Positions 18,711 through 27,859 of a stretch of 64,000 bases of DNA are shown here, piece after piece. Under the pieces are notes generated by a model that was not told the origin of the DNA, did not search any database, and was given only the letters and a program-made list of their open reading frames with translations. Within the stretch, counting starts at the first letter, position 1, and each line of letters starts with the position of its first letter. The translations under genes were made by a program, and so were the position numbers. This DNA comes from Caloranaerobacter sp. TR13 (GTDB taxonomy: Bacteria; Bacillota; Clostridia; Tissierellales; Thermohalobacteraceae): contig NZ_JXLL01000003.1 in NCBI RefSeq assembly GCF_001316435.1, positions 1 through 64,000 of the forward strand. The letters run 5' to 3'.

Positions 18711-20558
18711 CTACTTTGCAACATACCTCACATTATATTCTCTCATCCAATAATCTATTTGGATTAAATATGCAATTAATTGAGGACCTGTCATCAACTG
18801 ACCAAACCAAGGCTTTTTAAATGATTTCCCTTCTGTTTCCACTATTTCAGTAACCTTATCTACATCGATAAATTGTAAAATAGGAGATTTTTTATCCTGT
18901 AGGATTTCTCTCATCCACTCTTGTACTGCTTTTGAATAAGCAGGATTATGAGTTTTAGGATACGGACTTTTTCTTCTCAATAAAATATCATCAGGTAAAA
19001 TTCCCTTTAAAGCCCTTCTTAAAAGTCCTTTCTCTATTCCATCACAGTATTTCATTTTCCAAGGAATATTAAATGCATATTCTACAAGTCTGTAATCCGC
19101 AAATGGAACTCTAACCTCTAAACTGTTAGCCATACTCATACGGTCCTTTCTATTAAGCAGTGTAATCATAAACCATTTAATATTTAAGTAGAAAAGCTCT
19201 CTCATTCGATGTTCTTCTTGAGTTTCTCCTTCAAGCCTTGGTACTTGCTTTAATGTGTCTTCATATCTTTGTGCAACATACTCTTCTAAAGGTAGTTTTC
19301 TAAATTCTTTAGACATAATACCTTTACGCTCTTTAATAGATTTAGACCATGGAAAAGTATTAGCATTAATATCTTCTGCCCTTCTATACCATGGATAACC
19401 TCCAAATACCTCATCAGCACATTCTCCAGAAAGAGCTACTGTAGCCTCTCTTTTTACTTCTTTGCAAAATAAATATAAAGATGAGTCTATATCTGCCATA
19501 CCAGGTAAATCATTTGCTTTCACTGCTTCTTTTAAAGCTGATGCTAATTGTAAATTGTCTATCACTACGTTATGATGATTACTGCCAATAAACTCCGACA
19601 TTTTTTTAACCCATATACTATCTGAATTGGGCTGATATTCATTAGGTCTAAAATATATATTGTTATCTGTATAATCTATTGAAAATGTATTTAACCTTCC
19701 TCTCCCCTGTTTTTTGAACGTATTAGCCACAATAGCTGAAATAGCACTTGAATCTAATCCTCCTGATAGGAAAGTACAAACAGGAACATCAGATATTGTT
19801 TGCCTTTCTATTGCATCTATCAAAAGAGTTCTTGTATGTTCTACTGTTGTATCTAAATTCTCTATATGAGGTTTGCACTCTAATTTCCAATATTCTTTTA
19901 ACTTTATGCCGAAAAAATTAAACATTAAATAGTGAGCTGGAGGAATTTCTTTTACATCTTTAAAGACACCATTACCTAAAGATCTTGCAGGTCCTAAGCC
20001 AAAGATTTCCATCAATCCTTCATTATCTATAATTGGTTCTACTAAAGGATGTTCTAATAGTGCCTTTATCTCTGAAGCAAAAAGTAGAGAATCATCTTTA
20101 AATGCATAAAATAGAGGTTTTACCCCAAGAGGGTCTCTAGCTAAGAACAACTGCTTATTTTTTTCATCCCATATACCAAATGCAAAAATACCATTAATAT
20201 ACTTTAAGCAATCTGCTCCCCACTCAATATATGAAACCAATAAAACCTCAGTATCAGAATATGATTTAAAATGATATCCTTTTGCTTGTAGTTTTTTTCT
20301 AACTTCATCTGTATTGTATAATTCTCCATTATATACGATTGTATATTTGTTGTCTCCTAATTGTCTTATCATTGGTTGAGCTCCACCTTCAGGATCTATT
20401 ACTATTAGACGGCGATGCCCTAATAAAGCATTTTCAGATATATATATGCCAAAATCATCTGGACCTCTATTAACTAGAGTATTAGTCATTTTTTTGATAA
20501 GTTCTCTCTCTTTTATAAGGCTTCTTTTGATATTTACCCATCCGGCAATTCCACACAT
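18711..20558 (-). CDS. asnB: asparagine synthase (glutamine-hydrolysing)
   Basis: A 615-residue two-domain enzyme transferring the amide nitrogen of glutamine to aspartate. The start is placed at 20558 because the next residue must be the N-terminal nucleophile Cys2 (MCGIAGW); GAGGGGTGA lies six bases upstream. An earlier in-frame start would bury the cysteine. Domain 1 (2-210) is the Ntn glutaminase. Domain 2 has the pyrophosphate loop SGGLDSSA (about 263-270) and a later SGECADE. First gene of asnB-glnA. Confidence 0.96.
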   Translation of the reverse strand: MCGIAGWVNIKRSLIKERELIKKMTNTLVNRGPDDFGIYISENALLGHRRLIVIDPEGGAQPMIRQLGDNKYTIVYNGELYNTDEVRKKLQAKGYHFKSYSDTEVLLVSYIEWGADCLKYINGIFAFGIWDEKNKQLFLARDPLGVKPLFYAFKDDSLLFASEIKALLEHPLVEPIIDNEGLMEIFGLGPARSLGNGVFKDVKEIPPAHYLMFNFFGIKLKEYWKLECKPHIENLDTTVEHTRTLLIDAIERQTISDVPVCTFLSGGLDSSAISAIVANTFKKQGRGRLNTFSIDYTDNNIYFRPNEYQPNSDSIWVKKMSEFIGSNHHNVVIDNLQLASALKEAVKANDLPGMADIDSSLYLFCKEVKREATVALSGECADEVFGGYPWYRRAEDINANTFPWSKSIKERKGIMSKEFRKLPLEEYVAQRYEDTLKQVPRLEGETQEEHRMRELFYLNIKWFMITLLNRKDRMSMANSLEVRVPFADYRLVEYAFNIPWKMKYCDGIEKGLLRRALKGILPDDILLRRKSPYPKTHNPAYSKAVQEWMREILQDKKSPILQFIDVDKVTEIVETEGKSFKKPWFGQLMTGPQLIAYLIQIDYWMREYNVRYVAK

Positions 20559-20634
20559 AATCTTCACCCCTCGCAATTGAATTTCATTATCATTTAGTAA
20601 TTATTTTATGTAATTTAACTGAAAATGTTACAAT

Positions 20635-20658
20635 AAAAAAGGGGCTTTCAGCCCCCTA
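20635..20658 (-). terminator. manA terminator
   Basis: GGGGCT/AGCCCC stem with a four-base loop; on the minus strand it is followed by TTTTTT. It starts immediately at the manA stop codon. Confidence 0.85.
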
Positions 20659-21636
20659 TTAACGCTTTACTACTTCTAATACTTCTTTTTCTACCTTTTC
20701 TACATCTGGAACATAACTTTTTAAAACCTTCATTCTGCCACTAAATTTATATTCGCCTAAACTTGCTGGTATAAGTAAACTATCTCCTTTTTTAATCTTC
20801 TCTATACCATCTTTGTATATAATTTCTCCTTCTCCTTCTACGCAAGTAAATATGAAAAATCTTTCTTCATCACTGCATTCTTCAAATGAATCAAAAACAT
20901 CATATAATTCAAGTGAAAAATCTTTGCATAAACAGTAATATGTTTTAGTATATCCTTCTCTTTCTATTTTAAGCCCTTCACTTCTTCTACCTTCTAAACT
21001 TAAATCTACTACATCTAATGCCTTATCGATATGTAGTTCTCTACCTCTGTTGTAGTCATATACTCTATAAGTTGTATCGCTATTTTGCTGAATTTCTGCA
21101 ATTATTACACCTTCGCCAATTGCATGTATTAGTCCACTTTTTACAAAATATACATCACCTTTTTTTACAGGTATTCTATTTAAATATTTATCAAGCTCAC
21201 CAGTTTCAATAGCTTTTCTAAACTCATGCTTAGTACAGTCCTTTGTTCCCACTACTAAATTTGCCCCTTCAAAAGCTTCAACAACATACCACACTTCTGT
21301 TTTACCCATTTCGCCTTCAACCTTCATACCATACTCATCATCTGGATGAACTTGAACAGAAAGCTTGTCTCTAGCATTAATAAACTTTATTAATAATGGG
21401 AACCATTCTTCAGATATCTTAGTACCAATAATCTCAGAACCTTTAAGTTTTATTAATTCATCGAGTTTCATACCTTTAAACTCACCATTTGAAACTACAC
21501 TCATACCATTTTTATGACAAGCTACATCCCAGCTTTCACCTATATTGCCATCTGGCAAATTATCTCTGAAATTTTCTAAATCTCTTCCTCCCCATATTTT
21601 TTCAAAATAGATATTTTCAAACTTCAATGGATACAT
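20659..21636 (-). CDS. manA: class I mannose-6-phosphate isomerase
   Basis: A 325-residue cupin-fold zinc enzyme interconverting fructose 6-phosphate and mannose 6-phosphate, of the short Firmicute type. Metal-site segments seen are LSVQVHPDD (about 93-101) and GKTEVWYVVEA (about 110-120), with a later SGLIHAIGEGV (about 166-176). A C-terminal cupin-like half ends near GDSLLIPASLGEY. It could feed mannose precursors to the envelope polysaccharide. Separate gene with GGGAGGAG before the ATG and its own terminator. Confidence 0.93.
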   Translation of the reverse strand: MYPLKFENIYFEKIWGGRDLENFRDNLPDGNIGESWDVACHKNGMSVVSNGEFKGMKLDELIKLKGSEIIGTKISEEWFPLLIKFINARDKLSVQVHPDDEYGMKVEGEMGKTEVWYVVEAFEGANLVVGTKDCTKHEFRKAIETGELDKYLNRIPVKKGDVYFVKSGLIHAIGEGVIIAEIQQNSDTTYRVYDYNRGRELHIDKALDVVDLSLEGRRSEGLKIEREGYTKTYYCLCKDFSLELYDVFDSFEECSDEERFFIFTCVEGEGEIIYKDGIEKIKKGDSLLIPASLGEYKFSGRMKVLKSYVPDVEKVEKEVLEVVKR

Positions 21637-21681
21637 ATGCCTTAGCTCCTCCCATCTAAATTAATGTAATTAAACTTAGGA

Positions 21682-22113
21682 TTATTCATTATCCACTAGA
21701 CCAAACATCAATGTTCCCTTACAAGCTACTTCATCACCTACATAGGCAACTGCTTCTGCTTTGCCTATACCTCTTCTTAACGCAATAAGCTCAACTTCCA
21801 TTCTCAATGTATCTCCTGGTTTTACCTGTTTTTTAAATCTAACCTTATCTATTCCTGTAAATACGGCTAATTTATCCTTGTTTTCCTCAAGACTTAACAC
21901 TGCTACTGCCCCAACCTGAGCCATAGCTTCCACAATAAGTACTCCTGGCATTATAGGATTACCTGGAAAGTGTCCTTGAAAGAAAGGTTCATTTATAGTT
22001 ACATTTTTTATTCCTACTGCCTTTTTACCTTCTTCTATTTCGATAATCTTATCAACTAAAAGAAAGGGATATCTATGTGGAATAATTTTTTGAATATCAA
22101 TATTTGTAAGCAT
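21682..22113 (-). CDS. fabZ: 3-hydroxyacyl-ACP dehydratase FabZ
   Basis: A 143-residue hot-dog-fold dehydratase of fatty-acid elongation, removing water from (3R)-hydroxyacyl-ACP. Typical motifs are [13 protein letters not shown] near residue 8 and the active-site helix region [20 protein letters not shown] (about 44-63), with catalytic His and Glu. The start at 22113 is preferred since AAGGAGGGA lies seven bases upstream. It is not next to other fab genes here, which is unusual; it sits between manA and an unknown anchored protein. The missing fab genes are presumably elsewhere. Confidence 0.95.
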   Translation of the reverse strand: MLTNIDIQKIIPHRYPFLLVDKIIEIEEGKKAVGIKNVTINEPFFQGHFPGNPIMPGVLIVEAMAQVGAVAVLSLEENKDKLAVFTGIDKVRFKKQVKPGDTLRMEVELIALRRGIGKAEAVAYVGDEVACKGTLMFGLVDNE

Positions 22114-22207
22114 CAGTATTCCCTCCTTAATATCTTCTAGCATCTATTTTATTATAACATATATAAGAATTATAAATCTTTTTTAAAATAAATAATAAAT
22201 AAACAAA

Positions 22208-22230
22208 GACAACGAGTTCAGTTCGTTGTC
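22208..22230 (-). terminator. terminator of the anchored acidic protein gene
   Basis: Stem GACAACGA/TCGTTGTC with a seven-base loop; on the minus strand it is followed by TTTGTTT and starts at the stop codon. Confidence 0.7.
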
Positions 22231-22937
22231 TATTTCATGTATTTATCATAAAGTTTATTTATGAATTCTATTTCTTGCTCTGAAAATCTAGAACTTGTTA
22301 GTTCCATAATTTTTTCTTTTTCCTCTTTGGTTAATCCATCATTTAGCATATCTTTTAACATACTAATATCTGATGGAGTCAGTTTAGACAAAATAAGCTT
22401 TAATGCTTCAATTTCACCATCTAATAATGCTGAATTTTCAATAATACTTATTAAATCCTGAAATATAGCTAAACTTTCTACAACATCGTTATTTTCTTCT
22501 TTCTGAGTATTTATTTCTTTCTCAACTACATTCTCATTTTTCTCTTTTGCAAATTCTTCATTTATTTTTTCTTTAGTATCTTTCTTTTTAGTATCTTCAT
22601 TAACAACATTTTTATCTTTAGTAATTGTATCTACGTTTTTAATGCTTTCTGCTGATTTCTCTTCTTTCTCTTCTGTTACTTTCTTATTCTGTTGCTTTAC
22701 AACTGCGTCCTTGAAGTCATTATTATCATCAAGTTTCTTAACAGATTTATCCACAGCATCTGTCTGAGTATTCTTAATATTATCCACATTTTGTCCACTA
22801 CTGTTATCAATTTGCATATCTTTTATAATATCATACAAATCTACCCTTTCTTTTTCTTGTACCTTTAAATCTAACGAATTATATGTAATTCCTAAAATTA
22901 ACATTATTACAGCTAATAATGTCCAAATTTTCCTCAT
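22230..22937 (-). CDS. anchored acidic low-complexity protein, paralogue 1
   Basis: A 235-residue protein of unknown function. One N-terminal membrane segment (about 4-22) is followed by a long Lys/Glu/Asp/Asn/Val-rich linker (about 30-165) likely to be disordered and exported. A compact helical C-terminal domain (about 170-235) contains LILSKLTPSDISMLKDMLND and ends LYDKYMK. The same architecture and C-terminal domain occur in the gene at 30438-31142, so they are paralogues. ATG at 22937 has GGAGTG eight bases upstream. I do not recognise the domain; a sensor, wall-facing adaptor or anti-sigma-like partner are all possible. Confidence 0.75.
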   Translation of the reverse strand: MRKIWTLLAVIMLILGITYNSLDLKVQEKERVDLYDIIKDMQIDNSSGQNVDNIKNTQTDAVDKSVKKLDDNNDFKDAVVKQQNKKVTEEKEEKSAESIKNVDTITKDKNVVNEDTKKKDTKEKINEEFAKEKNENVVEKEINTQKEENNDVVESLAIFQDLISIIENSALLDGEIEALKLILSKLTPSDISMLKDMLNDGLTKEEKEKIMELTSSRFSEQEIEFINKLYDKYMK

Positions 22938-23161
22938 CTTATCCACTCCAAATCTAGTTTAATCTTGTATTTTTATTTTGCTCAACCTTAATAACTTTAT
23001 ACTCAAAATAAAATCAGAGGCAACAAGCTAAATTTATTGCCTCCATCTTAATCATTCGTCGATTTTCGACATAAAACCTTGACTTTTGACTAATATTTTA
23101 GTAAATTAATGTAGAAATTGTCTTTTTACATTAACAAGAAAAAATGTATAGGAGGATGAAA

Positions 23162-23776
23162 ATGAGTAATAATCAAACACAGAATGTGAAAATCACTAAT
23201 GCAGACCCTTCAGCTGTCGGTTTATTAGGACTTGCACTAGTAACTCTTGTAGCTTCATCACAAAAGCTTGGACTTACAAGTGGTGTATCTTTTATAGTTC
23301 CTTGGGCTATTTTCTTAGGCGCATTTGCTCAATTATTTGCTTGTATCAATGATTCTAAACGTAATAATATTTTCGGTACTACAGCTTTTGGTGGATATGC
23401 ATTCTTTTGGTTTTCAGTAGCAGCTTCTTGGATGATTAAGTTAGGAGTTTTCGGCGAAAAAATGGCAGCAAATGCAGATGTTAAGCAACTTGGATTTGCT
23501 TTTGTTGGATATCTTATTTTTTCTATTTATATGACAATCGGTTCAATGGAAACTAATAAAGTATTGTTTATTATCTTCGTATTAATAGATCTTCTATTTA
23601 TAGGTCTGTCATTAAGTACATTTGGTATAGCTGCTGAAGCTACTCACAAGCTTGCTGCTTATTCAGAGTTCTTAATATCAATATTTTCATTCTATGGTTC
23701 TGCAGCAGTAGTTTTAAATGGACATTTCGGAAAAGAATTTTTACCAGTTGGAAAGCCATTTGGTATATTTAAATAA
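23162..23776 (+). CDS. SatP/YaaH-family acetate/succinate transporter
   Basis: A 204-residue membrane protein with six membrane segments, of the GPR1/FUN34/YaaH family that moves acetate or succinate with protons. The family entry motif appears as ADPSAVGLLGLAL (about 17-29). The start at 23162 follows AGGAGGATGAAA. It converges with a CoA-transferase gene, and a 56-bp inverted repeat between them can serve as a two-way terminator. Acetate export or uptake linked to the CoA transferase is a reasonable inference. Confidence 0.87.
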   Translation: MSNNQTQNVKITNADPSAVGLLGLALVTLVASSQKLGLTSGVSFIVPWAIFLGAFAQLFACINDSKRNNIFGTTAFGGYAFFWFSVAASWMIKLGVFGEKMAANADVKQLGFAFVGYLIFSIYMTIGSMETNKVLFIIFVLIDLLFIGLSLSTFGIAAEATHKLAAYSEFLISIFSFYGSAAVVLNGHFGKEFLPVGKPFGIFK

Positions 23777-23787
23777 CTATAGAGATA

Positions 23788-23843
23788 GGGGTCAGGCTTG
23801 AAATATTTCCTTTCTCAAATGGAAATATTTCAAGCCTGACCCC
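23788..23843. repeat. 56-bp inverted-repeat element, copy 1
   Basis: Two perfect 23-base arms (left arm begins GGGGTCAGGCTTGAAA) flank the ten-base loop TTTCTCAAAT. It lies between converging genes and would act as a bidirectional terminator. A second copy with the same loop is at 30369-30424. The GGGGTCAGGCTT arm resembles mobile REP-like palindromes mobilised by Y1-type (RAYT) transposases, but no such gene is in the window. Confidence 0.85.
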
Positions 23844-23852
23844 GTCTTAGTT

Positions 23853-25349
23853 TTATTTCATACTGCCTGTTTCTATATATCTTTGATGCCAGGATAAGGC
23901 TTCTTTTAAAATAATAGGTGTATGTAAGTTGCCTCCTTTTAAAGCTCTTTTGAAATAATCATTGAGCATATCTTTATAATCAGGATGAACACATTTTTCT
24001 ATAATTAATTTAGCTCTCTCTCTGGGACATAATCCACGTAAATCTGCTAATCCCTGCTCTGTTATTATTACATCGACATCATGCTCTGTATGATCACAAT
24101 GTGATACCATCGGAACAATTGCTGATATATCTCCACTTTTTGCTATAGATTGTGTTGTAAAAATCGAAATATATGCATTTCTTGTAAAATCACCTGAGCC
24201 CCCAATTCCATTCATCATTTTACACCCTAATATATTAGTTGAATTAACATTTCCAAATATATCAACCTCAATAGCAGTATTTATTGCAATAACTCCTAAT
24301 CTTCTTATAACTTCTGGGTTATTACTGATTTCTTGAGGTCTTAAAATAACTTTATTTTTATATTTTTTAATATTGTTATAAAATTTAACTAAACCTTTTT
24401 CAGATGGTGTTAAAGACGTACCTGATGCTATTTTCACTTTGTCAGCATCAATTAAATCTAAAACTGAATCTTGAATAACTTCTGTATAAAATTCTAAATT
24501 TTCAAATCTAGATTTTAACAAACCAGCCAGTACAGCATTAGCAACTGAACCTACCCCTGATTGTAAAGGCAACATTTCTTTTGGTATCCTTCCAAATTTT
24601 ATCTCTTCTTCTAAAAAAGATATTAGATTATCTGCCATTTTTTTGCTTACTTCATCAACTTCAGCTAAAGGTCTTACATTATCTTTAATATCTGTAATAA
24701 CTATTGCCTCTATTTTTTCCTTTTCTAAAGGTATATAGTTAAACCCTATTCTATCATCTGCCTTTGTAATTGGAATAGGCTGCCTAAAAGGTGGCTTTCG
24801 AATTAAGTATATATCGTGCATACCCTCTAATTCTAAAGGCTGGCTTGTATTTATTTCAACTATAATTTTTTCGGCTTTTTGTACAATTGTTGGCGTTATT
24901 CCTACAGATGTCGAAGGTATAATGTAACCTTCTTCTGTAATACCTACAGCCTCTATTATTGCTAAATCAATTTTACCTAAAAAGTCATAATTAATATATT
25001 GTGGAAGATGACTTAGATGCATATCAATAAATTTAATTTTACCTAAGTTTATTCCTTCTCTACAATCTTTTTGGGTTTGGTACGGTAGTCTTTTGTGTAT
25101 TATTCCTAATTTAGCCAATTCTCCATCTAATTCATCTCCTACCGATGCACCTGTTATTAAATTAACTTTTAAATCCTCTTTTGTATCTTTAACCCTTTTA
25201 GCTAATGCCAAAGGAACTGCTTTTGGATAACCAGAAGGTGTAAAACCACTCGTAGCTATGGTCATACCATTTTTGATAAGAAGTGCAGCTTCTTCTGCAG
25301 TAGTAACTTTTTTTAATAATTCTTTATCCCTTATTCTGCTTTCAAGCAT
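23853..25349 (-). CDS. acetyl-CoA hydrolase/succinyl-CoA:acetate CoA-transferase family (Cat1-like)
   Basis: A 498-residue CoA transferase exchanging CoA between acyl-CoA and acetate or another short acid. The family's catalytic glutamate is expected in YTEVIQDS (about 289-296); glycine-rich GIGGSGDFTRNAY (about 393-405) shapes the CoA site. It is the last gene of an operon with a YfcC carrier and two M20 deacylases, and faces a SatP-type acetate transporter. That context suggests activation of an acid released by the deacylases. The exact acid is unknown. Confidence 0.9.
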   Translation of the reverse strand: MLESRIRDKELLKKVTTAEEAALLIKNGMTIATSGFTPSGYPKAVPLALAKRVKDTKEDLKVNLITGASVGDELDGELAKLGIIHKRLPYQTQKDCREGINLGKIKFIDMHLSHLPQYINYDFLGKIDLAIIEAVGITEEGYIIPSTSVGITPTIVQKAEKIIVEINTSQPLELEGMHDIYLIRKPPFRQPIPITKADDRIGFNYIPLEKEKIEAIVITDIKDNVRPLAEVDEVSKKMADNLISFLEEEIKFGRIPKEMLPLQSGVGSVANAVLAGLLKSRFENLEFYTEVIQDSVLDLIDADKVKIASGTSLTPSEKGLVKFYNNIKKYKNKVILRPQEISNNPEVIRRLGVIAINTAIEVDIFGNVNSTNILGCKMMNGIGGSGDFTRNAYISIFTTQSIAKSGDISAIVPMVSHCDHTEHDVDVIITEQGLADLRGLCPRERAKLIIEKCVHPDYKDMLNDYFKRALKGGNLHTPIILKEALSWHQRYIETGSMK

Positions 25350-25368
25350 TGTTTCACCTCATCTAAAA

Positions 25369-26535
25369 TTAATTACTTCTTGTTTTTTCAAATTCTTCTT
25401 TAATCGCTTTTAGTAGATTTTTATCCTTTATCACTTCTATTGCTGTTAATACTAATGCCCCTATTGTCTTGCACATTTCTTCATACGCTTTCGAAGTAAT
25501 AGTTGCATCTGCAAATTCTTTTGTATGAGCTACCAATTCTCTGTCTGTAATTGCAAAATACGGATGTATTGTAGGGCAAACATGGCTAACATTTCCTATA
25601 TCTAATGAACCATAACTTTCTCTAGATTCATATATATTTTCTACCCCCATAGCCATAAGTTTTTCACAATAAATATTAGATAATGTATTATTTGTAACCA
25701 AATCATCATAAGATGCCTCATAATTACTTATTTCTAACTGTGCTCCAGCTGCTAAAGCTGCACCCATTGCACAATTTTTTACTTTAGAGCTTAATTCTTT
25801 TAAATATGACTTAGTTGAAGCTCTTACATAAAACTGTGCAATAGCTAATTCTGGTACAATATTTGCCGCTCTACCTCCTTCTACGATTATACCATGTATT
25901 CTAGCATCTGATCTAATATGCTGCCTTAAAGCATTTATATTATTAAATGTATTTATTGCTGCATCAAGTGCATTAATCCCCTTATCTGGATATGCTGCTG
26001 CATGAGCTGATCTCCCTTTAAATGTAAATTGTATTGCCTCCATAGCAAGAGAAGTCCCACTTTTATAATGCTTATCTGCTGGATGTGCTAACATAGCAAT
26101 ATCTACTTCATCAAAAGCTCCTTTGTCTGCCATATGCACCTTTGCTCCACTAGTTTCTTCTGCTGGAGTTCCAAATACAACGACTTTACCTCCTATATTA
26201 GAGAGAAATTTGCTTAAAACTATTCCTGCACCTGTACTTATTGTACCTAACAGATTATGTCCGCAGCCGTGTCCTATATCTGGCAAAGCATCGTATTCAC
26301 ATAGATATGCAATTGTAGGACCTTTAATTTCACTAGTAAATTCTGCCCTAAAAGCTGTTTTTATTCCCATATATTCTTCCTCTACATTAAAGCCATGTTT
26401 TTTCAAAAGCTTAACATGAGCCTTACTAGATTTAAACTCTTCATAGCCTAATTCAGGATTTTTATAAATATATTCACTTAATTCGATAAGCTCCTTTTTT
26501 AGCTCGTTTATCTGTCTTAAAACAATATCCTTCAT
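25369..26535 (-). CDS. M20 family amidohydrolase (AbgB-like)
   Basis: A 388-residue zinc amidohydrolase similar to AbgB and other M20D enzymes. Metal-site segments are CEYDALPDIGHGCGHNL (about 76-92) and VFGTPAEETSGAKVHM (about 114-129); a dimerisation domain lies at about 170-290. M20D enzymes remove an acyl or aminobenzoyl group from amino acids. Start ATG 26535 has TTGGAGGAATTA upstream. It is between a second M20 enzyme and the CoA transferase, with 114 bases separating it from the former. Substrate unknown, probably an N-acylated amino acid or small peptide. Confidence 0.87.
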   Translation of the reverse strand: MKDIVLRQINELKKELIELSEYIYKNPELGYEEFKSSKAHVKLLKKHGFNVEEEYMGIKTAFRAEFTSEIKGPTIAYLCEYDALPDIGHGCGHNLLGTISTGAGIVLSKFLSNIGGKVVVFGTPAEETSGAKVHMADKGAFDEVDIAMLAHPADKHYKSGTSLAMEAIQFTFKGRSAHAAAYPDKGINALDAAINTFNNINALRQHIRSDARIHGIIVEGGRAANIVPELAIAQFYVRASTKSYLKELSSKVKNCAMGAALAAGAQLEISNYEASYDDLVTNNTLSNIYCEKLMAMGVENIYESRESYGSLDIGNVSHVCPTIHPYFAITDRELVAHTKEFADATITSKAYEEMCKTIGALVLTAIEVIKDKNLLKAIKEEFEKTRSN

Positions 26536-26649
26536 ATTAATTCCTCCAATAATTATCGTCATTGGTCATTCGCTATTCGTCAAATAAACAAAATCTTCGA
26601 TTCAAATAAATTAAGGAATAATAGACAGGGCAAAGTGCCCTGCCATAAT

Positions 26650-27837
26650 TTAAATTCCACAAAACTTAAAAGCTATTTTTGAATACACGTCCACCATATT
26701 AATAAGGTCTTTTATTGGAACATGCTCATTTTTAGTATGTGAATAGGAAATATCTCCAGGACCACAAACTACCGTAGGTATTTTAGCATAATTTGAAAGT
26801 AGTGCCGCATCAGTCCATCCTCTTCTTCTAGTAATTTCTGGTTCTTTTCCTATTACCTCTTTTAAAGCTTCTTTAGTTGATATTACTATCTGTTCACTAG
26901 GATCTGTCATTAAATATAGATGATCAAGCGTTAACATATTATTGGGCATTCTAATTATTTCTGCATCAAAATCAGGGTCTTCTTTCTTAAGCTTATCTAT
27001 TATTTCCTGATATTCACCGATAACTGATTCAACTGTTTCTCCCGGTATATATCTTCTATCTATCTTTATGGAGCACCAATCAGCTACTGTACTCGGCTGA
27101 CTTCCTCCTTCTATTGCCCCAAAATTCATCACTGAAGGCCCCATAAATTCATTATATCTACTTTCTAATTTAGGATATAGTTCTTGTTCTATTTTGTTAA
27201 TTAGTTTAGCTGCTTTAGAAATAGCATTAATACCTAAGTGAGGAACTCCCCCATGAGCTGCCCTGCCCTTTATCTTTATTTCTAACCATTCCAGCCCTCT
27301 ATGACCAATTGCATACTCATAATTAGACGGCTCTCCAACTATAGCTCCATCAGCTTTAATGCCTGATTTTACAATATATTCTGTCCCTTCACTTTTTTCT
27401 TCTTCACCAATAACGCCTGTAAAAATAATATCTCCATCTAAAATAATCCCTGACCTTTTTATTGCTAACATGGTTATTAACATGCAAGCTATAGCACCTT
27501 TCATATCAACAGTTCCTCTACCCCAAATGCATTCATCTTTAATTTCAGCTGCAAATGGATCTATTGTCATATTATAAGGTGGCACAGTATCAGTATGACC
27601 ATTAAACATTAGATTTTTTCCATATCCTATTCCTTTTAAGTATGCAATAACGTTTTTCCTTTCGCCATCAACTTGTTGAAGTTCAGCTTTTAAGCCATTT
27701 TCTATACAAAAATTATATATGTACTCTGCTACTTCTTTCTCTCTGTGCTCTACATCTTTATGACTTGGTATTCTAACAAGTTCTTGGGTAAGCTTTACTA
27801 ACTCTCCTGTTTCGAAATATTTTTTTATGTCTATCAA
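26650..27837 (-). CDS. M20 family ArgE/DapE-like deacylase
   Basis: Zinc-dependent deacetylase or desuccinylase-like enzyme of about 395 residues. Metal-site segments are MFNGHTDTVPPY (about 72-83), GRGTVDMKGAIACML (about 101-115) and TGVIGEEEKSEG (about 133-144). The TTG at 27837 is preferred: GAGGTGA lies five bases before it. An ATG at 27873, overlapping the transporter gene by 14 bases, has no ribosome site. It follows the YfcC carrier directly, so the imported compound is likely its substrate. Usual ArgE/DapE biosynthetic neighbours are absent, arguing for a catabolic role. Confidence 0.85.
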   Translation of the reverse strand: MIDIKKYFETGELVKLTQELVRIPSHKDVEHREKEVAEYIYNFCIENGLKAELQQVDGERKNVIAYLKGIGYGKNLMFNGHTDTVPPYNMTIDPFAAEIKDECIWGRGTVDMKGAIACMLITMLAIKRSGIILDGDIIFTGVIGEEEKSEGTEYIVKSGIKADGAIVGEPSNYEYAIGHRGLEWLEIKIKGRAAHGGVPHLGINAISKAAKLINKIEQELYPKLESRYNEFMGPSVMNFGAIEGGSQPSTVADWCSIKIDRRYIPGETVESVIGEYQEIIDKLKKEDPDFDAEIIRMPNNMLTLDHLYLMTDPSEQIVISTKEALKEVIGKEPEITRRRGWTDAALLSNYAKIPTVVCGPGDISYSHTKNEHVPIKDLINMVDVYSKIAFKFCGI

Positions 27838-27859
27838 GCCATTCACCTCTTTAGTTATT

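Noticed and set aside
22947-23161. Sigma-54 or riboswitch element before the SatP-type gene
   Set aside because: No GG-N10-GC match and no stable conserved fold; only short micro-repeat words were seen.
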